Below the pieces are notes generated by a model. The model had not been told where the DNA came from, did not search any database, and worked only from the letters and a program-made list of their open reading frames with translations. Shown piece after piece: positions 60,352 to 64,000 of a stretch of 64,000 bases of DNA. The stretch lies in the NCBI RefSeq assembly GCF_007301515.1, contig NZ_CP041666.1:2418001-2482000 (forward strand), given 5' to 3'. Numbering within the stretch: position 1 is the first letter of the stretch; each line of letters starts with the position of its first letter. The translations under genes and the position numbers were made by a program. The stretch comes from Radiobacillus deserti. Its GTDB lineage: Bacteria > Bacillota > Bacilli > Bacillales > Amphibacillaceae.

Positions 60352-61181
60352 CCTCATCCATTCCACTGGCTTTAACGATTGCTGGAACAGATCCAACCGG
60401 CGGAGCAGGTATTCAAGCCGATCTAAAAACCTTTCAAGAAAGAGAAGTTTATGGAATGAGCGTCATTACGTCCGTTGTTGCCCAGAATACGCTTGGAGTC
60501 CAAGACGTCCATCACATACCACTATCATTTATCGAACAGCAAATTAAATCTGTATTTGAGGATGTAGCTCCTCATGCTGTAAAAACCGGCATGATTGCAA
60601 CACCTGAAATGATGGATATAATTGCCGATTCGTTAAAACGTGCATCCCTTCCCTATGTATTGGACCCTGTAATGGTTGCAAAAAGTGGGCATGTGCTAAT
60701 GGAAGCCTCGTCCCAAAAAATTATTCAGAACACGTTGGTGCCTTTGGCAACGATTGTGACACCTAATATACCGGAAGCAGAAATTCTAGTAAACTTTAAA
60801 ATTAACAATCTTGATGATGCTCAAAAAGCAGCTAGAGTCCTTGTAGAAGAGCTAGGAGCACAAGCAGCCGTTGTGAAAGGTGGCCACTTACGAGGAGAAG
60901 CAATCGATGTTTTATACCACGAGGATTCTTTTTACACCTTCCCTACTGCTCGAAGAAATACAAAACATACGCATGGCACTGGCTGTACGTTTTCGGCCGT
61001 TATAACAGCCGAATTAGCTAAACAAAGATCTATTGTAGAAGCCGTGTCTACAGCTAAAAAGTATATAACAGATGCCATTCAATTCCCCTTAAATATCGGA
61101 CACGGCAACGGTCCTACTAACCATTGGGGACATCGATTAAAAGATACACCAAGTAAGAGAGAGGAGAATGAACATGTCTAA
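60348..61181 (+). CDS. thiD: Hydroxymethylpyrimidine (phosphate) kinase ThiD
   Basis: A 277-residue ribokinase-fold kinase: LTIAGTDPTGGAGIQADLKTF at the N-terminus, VLDPVMVAKSG near 104, and the anion-hole motif HGTGCTFSAVI near 213. It phosphorylates HMP twice to HMP-PP. I take the ATG at 60348, coupled to the tenA stop, over a longer frame inside tenA. It overlaps thiM. Confidence 0.94.
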   Translation: MTSSIPLALTIAGTDPTGGAGIQADLKTFQEREVYGMSVITSVVAQNTLGVQDVHHIPLSFIEQQIKSVFEDVAPHAVKTGMIATPEMMDIIADSLKRASLPYVLDPVMVAKSGHVLMEASSQKIIQNTLVPLATIVTPNIPEAEILVNFKINNLDDAQKAARVLVEELGAQAAVVKGGHLRGEAIDVLYHEDSFYTFPTARRNTKHTHGTGCTFSAVITAELAKQRSIVEAVSTAKKYITDAIQFPLNIGHGNGPTNHWGHRLKDTPSKREENEHV

Positions 61182-61980
61182 CCTATCTACTTATATTGAA
61201 CGTGTCCGGGAAAGACAGCCACTTATTCATAATATAACGAATCAAGTGGTTATTAACTTTACAGCAAACGGGTTGTACGCGCTCGGTGCTGCACCAGTCA
61301 TGACAAATGCGATTGAAGAGGCAGCGGATATGGCTTCTAATGCTGATGGACTTCTATTAAACATTGGCACATTGTCGTCTCCTCAAGTAGAGGCAATGAT
61401 TCAAGCAGGTCATGCAGCAAATCAACGTAACATTCCAGTTATTCTTGATCCCGTAGGAGCAGGTGCGACTACCTTCCGAACAGAAGCTGCTCGTAGAATT
61501 TTGGATAATGTGAACGTATCGCTAATACGTGGAAACGCTGGTGAAATAGGTTCTCTAGCAGGGTTGGATGTAAAAGTGCGGGGAGTTGATTCAGAAGGTT
61601 TTCATGATTTTGGAGACATAGCCATTCATGCAGCAAAGCAGTTACAAATACCGGTAGCTGTTACAGGAGAAAAGGATGTTATAACGGATGGTAAACAAAC
61701 GTTTATCGTGGAAAATGGTCATTCCCTCTTAACCAAAGTGACGGGAGCTGGTTGCCTGTTAAGCTCCGTAACTACTGCATTTATCGCATGTGGAACAGAT
61801 ATCTTGGAATCCACAGCAGCTGCCATAAGCTTTTATGGAGTGGTTGCCGAGGTTGCTGCCGAAAATAATCCGGGGCCAGGTAGCTTTCAAATGGCTTTCT
61901 TAGATGCCTTGCACCAAGTGGATGTCGATACCTTTCTTGAAAAAATGAAAGTTATCTTTTCAAAAGAGGAGATAAAATGA
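61174..61980 (+). CDS. thiM: Hydroxyethylthiazole kinase ThiM
   Basis: A 268-residue thiazole salvage kinase: PLIHNITNQVVINFTANGLYALGAAPVM near the start, ILDPVGAGATTFR near 89 and the catalytic VTGAGCLLSSV near 188. It phosphorylates salvaged thiazole alcohol. The ATG at 61174 has GAGGAG at 7 bases; the ATG at 61168 is too close. ATGA overlap with thiE. Confidence 0.94.
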   Translation: MSNLSTYIERVRERQPLIHNITNQVVINFTANGLYALGAAPVMTNAIEEAADMASNADGLLLNIGTLSSPQVEAMIQAGHAANQRNIPVILDPVGAGATTFRTEAARRILDNVNVSLIRGNAGEIGSLAGLDVKVRGVDSEGFHDFGDIAIHAAKQLQIPVAVTGEKDVITDGKQTFIVENGHSLLTKVTGAGCLLSSVTTAFIACGTDILESTAAAISFYGVVAEVAAENNPGPGSFQMAFLDALHQVDVDTFLEKMKVIFSKEEIK

Positions 61981-62624
61981 ATCCTTCCCTTTTAAAGCTA
62001 TACTTTATCATGGGCAGCAACAACTGCATAAAAGACCCTCTTGAAGTCTTGGAAGAAGCTCTAAAAGCAGGTATTACCCTATTTCAATTTCGAGAAAAAG
62101 GCAAAGGTGCAAAACAAAAAGAGGACAAGAAAGAGCTCGCACAAAAAATGAAGGCATTATGTAGATCCTATAAAGTACCATTTCTCGTGAATGATGATAT
62201 CCAGCTTGCTTTGGAAATTGAAGCAGATGGCATCCACGTTGGACAAGATGATGAACACATATCCGTTGTTCGTGCACAGTGTCCATCCGACTGGATTATA
62301 GGAGTTTCCGCAACAAATGTAACAGAAGCTGTTCAGGCCAAAAGAGATGGTGCTGATTATATAGGAGTTGGGCCAATCTTTTCTACAACGACAAAGGAGG
62401 ATGCAAAAAAACCAATGGGGTTATCTGGGTTAATAACAGTGCGAAAGAGTGTTGGCAAATCAATACCCATTGTGGCAATTGGTGGAATACAATTCTCACA
62501 CATTAAAGACATACTTCAAGCTGGAGCTGACGGGATATCTATAATTTCAGCCATTAGCCAATCAAGGTCGCCCTTCCAATCTACCTTGCTATTGAAACAA
62601 GAGCTCGACCTTTATACCCGCTAG
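61977..62624 (+). CDS. thiE: Thiamine phosphate synthase ThiE
   Basis: A 215-residue TIM-barrel enzyme: ITLFQFREKGKGA near 33, VNDDIQLALEIEADGIHVGQDD near 70, GVSATNVTEAVQA near 107, GADYIGVGPIFSTTTK near 125 and VAIGGI near 168. It joins HMP-PP and thiazole phosphate to thiamine phosphate. The operon has salvage genes only; no thiC, thiG or thiO is in view, so de novo synthesis would need genes elsewhere. Confidence 0.95.
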   Translation: MNPSLLKLYFIMGSNNCIKDPLEVLEEALKAGITLFQFREKGKGAKQKEDKKELAQKMKALCRSYKVPFLVNDDIQLALEIEADGIHVGQDDEHISVVRAQCPSDWIIGVSATNVTEAVQAKRDGADYIGVGPIFSTTTKEDAKKPMGLSGLITVRKSVGKSIPIVAIGGIQFSHIKDILQAGADGISIISAISQSRSPFQSTLLLKQELDLYTR

Positions 62625-62641
62625 AGTTTTAACCAAAGATA

Positions 62642-62697
62642 AGCCAAAAAAGGAAACCCTGCTAGTTCCACAACTGGCGGGGTTTCCTTTTTTGGCT
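62642..62697 (+). terminator. Terminator of the thiamine operon
   Basis: GCCAAAAAAGGAAACCC / GGGTTTCCTTTTTTGGC long stem just after the thiE stop. Confidence 0.88.
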
Positions 62698-62897
62698 AAT
62701 TCGTGTAACCATTAAAATATAGAACGGAATCATCAGTATTGTAAAAATGTACAATAAGTTCAAGTTTATTCTATGCAATTCATCCATTTATGATACTATA
62801 AATATAGAAATAGGAATAAATTCATTCGAAAAGTTTACTTCTAGATATAATGGATATAGAAAAAGTAAAACTATAATGAAACTTAGGTGGGAATCTT

Positions 62898-63065
62898 TTG
62901 GTATTGCGTGAAATATCTACAGAATCTCTTGTCGAAATGCTCCGCACACTAGTCCGTTATTCAAAATCGTCCGACTTTACAAAGAGTTTAGATCTTGCTC
63001 TTCTAAAAAAACAAATTGAAGATGAACTTGAAGGACGTGGTATTCCATTGGAAGACACTAAATGA
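62898..63065 (+). CDS. Small hypothetical protein (55 residues)
   Basis: A 55-residue charged helical protein, starting from TTG at 62898 (AGGTGG seven bases before) and reading MVLREISTESLVEMLRTLVR... to GIPLEDTK. No membrane segment or cysteine. I do not recognise it. Coding is supported by the spaced site, a clean amphipathic helix and an isolated position; it is below usual length cut-offs. Confidence 0.5.
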   Translation: MVLREISTESLVEMLRTLVRYSKSSDFTKSLDLALLKKQIEDELEGRGIPLEDTK

Positions 63066-63349
63066 ATAGGAAAATTTAAGCCCCCCTTCTACCTTATATA
63101 AAAATGCTATTCATACTTTTTCTGCTGTAAATGGGATGGTTTCTTTATCTATCAAGCTCTTATTACACTGTCATGTAGAAACTTTGATTTTCACTAACAT
63201 TTGAACGTTAAATCACTCTTTGTTTCGGTGTGCCCTAGCTATCTTGATAACGTTAACTTAACTCTCTTCAACCCCAATATTACCAAAGAGTCCTATGATT
63301 AATGATTATCTCTTACTCGATAATCGTCTATAACAGAAGCAAAAGCGTA
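63066..63349. other. Intergenic region without recognised features
   Basis: AT-rich stretch between the small gene and the convergent motB-like gene. Apart from a loose inverted pair GATTATC / GATAATC near 63304-63326 I see nothing in it. Confidence 0.5.
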
Positions 63350-63377
63350 CTTTGTCAGACAAAGTACGCTTTTTTTA
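63350..63377 (-). terminator. Terminator of the motB-like gene
   Basis: AAAGCGTACTTTGTC / GACAAAGTACGCTTT stem; on the minus strand it follows the stop codon and overlaps it slightly. Confidence 0.8.
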
Positions 63378-64000
63378 GTATCTCGGTAATATTAAAATCT
63401 CCACTCTTCGATTTCGTGCTCTTCCTTCACTTGTATCATTAGAAGCAATTGGTTCATATTCACCAAATCCTTTTGCACTAAACCACTCTGGATTCAATTG
63501 ATCATTTTTTAGAATGATTTTCATAAAGTTAACAGCTCGCATTACACTAAGCTCCCAATTGGATGAAAAGTCAGAGTTTTGAATTGGTACGTTATCTGTA
63601 TGCCCACTAATAATAATATTACGTGGTGGATTGATAACAAGAAGCTGAGATATTTCTCGTGCAATTTCTAAATCCTGTGTTCTTACATCTGCATTCCCAG
63701 ACGCAAACAACACATTATCCCGAATAGTCACAAGTAGACCTTCATCCGTCAAAGACGTTTCTAATTGAGCAGTTAAATTATTCTTTTGAATATAAGAATT
63801 AATCTTAGCTTGAATTTCCTCCAGTTCTTTTTGGTCCTGCTTTTTCGCTTCCTCGTCCGGAGATTCTTCTTCCTCAGGTGTCTCTTCCTTCTTTTCCTCT
63901 TGTTCATCTAAAGATGTTGCTTCAGGATCTTCTTTAGGACTTGGGTTTTCCATGATACCCGTTCCACTTGTAAATTCTTTTTGAAACACTTCTGACAATG
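63375..64000 (-). CDS. motB: MotB-like flagellar motor protein (3' part, start outside window)
   Basis: The 207 visible residues are the C-terminal part of a MotB/MotS-type stator protein. A highly acidic linker (residues about 18-60 of the visible part, with EEKKEETPEEEESPDEE) leads to an OmpA-like peptidoglycan-binding domain with IIISGHTDNVP, NWELSVMRAVNFM and GYEPIASNDTSEGRARNRRVEI-type motifs. The membrane helix and ion-binding aspartate lie beyond the edge. The acidic linker might mark a Na+-type MotS, which cannot be checked here. Confidence 0.88.
   Translation of the reverse strand, partial: LSEVFQKEFTSGTGIMENPSPKEDPEATSLDEQEEKKEETPEEEESPDEEAKKQDQKELEEIQAKINSYIQKNNLTAQLETSLTDEGLLVTIRDNVLFASGNADVRTQDLEIAREISQLLVINPPRNIIISGHTDNVPIQNSDFSSNWELSVMRAVNFMKIILKNDQLNPEWFSAKGFGEYEPIASNDTSEGRARNRRVEILILPRY

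Noticed and set aside
1..64000. CRISPR arrays, tRNA or rRNA genes, prophage or complete insertion sequences
   Set aside because: No regularly spaced repeats, no transposase or phage genes and no tRNA cloverleaf or rRNA sequence was seen on reading through the window; a dedicated search was not possible here.

Overview
The window reads as chromosomal DNA of a low-GC, endospore-forming Bacillaceae bacterium, probably from the Oceanobacillus/Virgibacillus/Ornithinibacillus side of the family. Supporting signs are Gram-positive lipoprotein and ribosome-binding signals, a Bacillus-like gene order (yutF-yutE-yutD-yutC-lytH, yunB-yunC-yunD-yunE, sufCDSUB, metNIQ, yusE-yusF-gcvH-yusI), sporulation genes (lytH, yunB, an alpha/beta SASP, a YozQ-like protein, a YfhD-like protein), a Bacillus-type Fnr, and Na+-coupled transporters typical of halotolerant bacilli. 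The genus is an inference. I see no rRNA or tRNA genes, CRISPR array, prophage or transposase.

Layout. 1-5 kb: end of a membrane protein, the yut cluster and the spore peptidase LytH. 5-8.7 kb: an NSS-family amino acid transporter with a 34-residue partner, and an NhaC-family transporter behind a lysine riboswitch. 8.7-14 kb: YunB, an HD-GYP phosphodiesterase, YunC, YunD and YunE. 14-19.4 kb: the SUF iron-sulfur operon. 20-22.9 kb: methionine ABC importer under a SAM riboswitch. 23-28 kb: thioredoxin-like proteins, gcvH, yusI, an MFS exporter, proline dehydrogenase, a palindromic repeat and a CsoR regulator. 28.2-32 kb: zinc importer, Zur and paired fluoride channels, with a Zur-box-like site. 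32-39.3 kb: GtrA, Usp, SulP, an EAL/GGDEF pair, an acyl-CoA dehydrogenase and a YczE-like protein. 39.3-42.5 kb: MCP, CheW and a CheX-type protein behind a cyclic-di-GMP riboswitch. 42.6-47.1 kb: a YclNOPQ-type siderophore importer and a cysteine-poor HesB-like gene, both with Fur boxes. 47.2-50.1 kb: SASP, a frameshifted YozQ-like gene, CvfC-like and bacilliredoxin genes. 50.4-54.2 kb: qoxABCD. 54.3-56.6 kb: acetate-type Na+ symporter operon with a perfect cre site. 56.8-58.3 kb: an in-frame nucleotidase/flavin-reductase fusion with a 3' frameshift. 58.5-59.3 kb: fnr. 59.4-62.6 kb: TPP riboswitch and tenA-thiD-thiM-thiE. The right edge cuts a motB-like gene.

How it fits together. Much of the window is nutrient and metal acquisition under visible cis control: four riboswitches (lysine, SAM, c-di-GMP, TPP) and probable Fur, Zur, CsoR and CcpA sites. 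A second theme is c-di-GMP and motility: HD-GYP, EAL and GGDEF proteins, a c-di-GMP riboswitch on cheX, a sigma-D-like promoter before cheW-mcp, and motB.

Most genes are ordinary for the family. The items most worth a second look are the riboswitch-controlled cheX, the Fur-controlled transcript with no clear reading frame, the structured cheW leader, the fused nucleotidase/reductase, and two reading-frame breaks that both sit in single-base runs.
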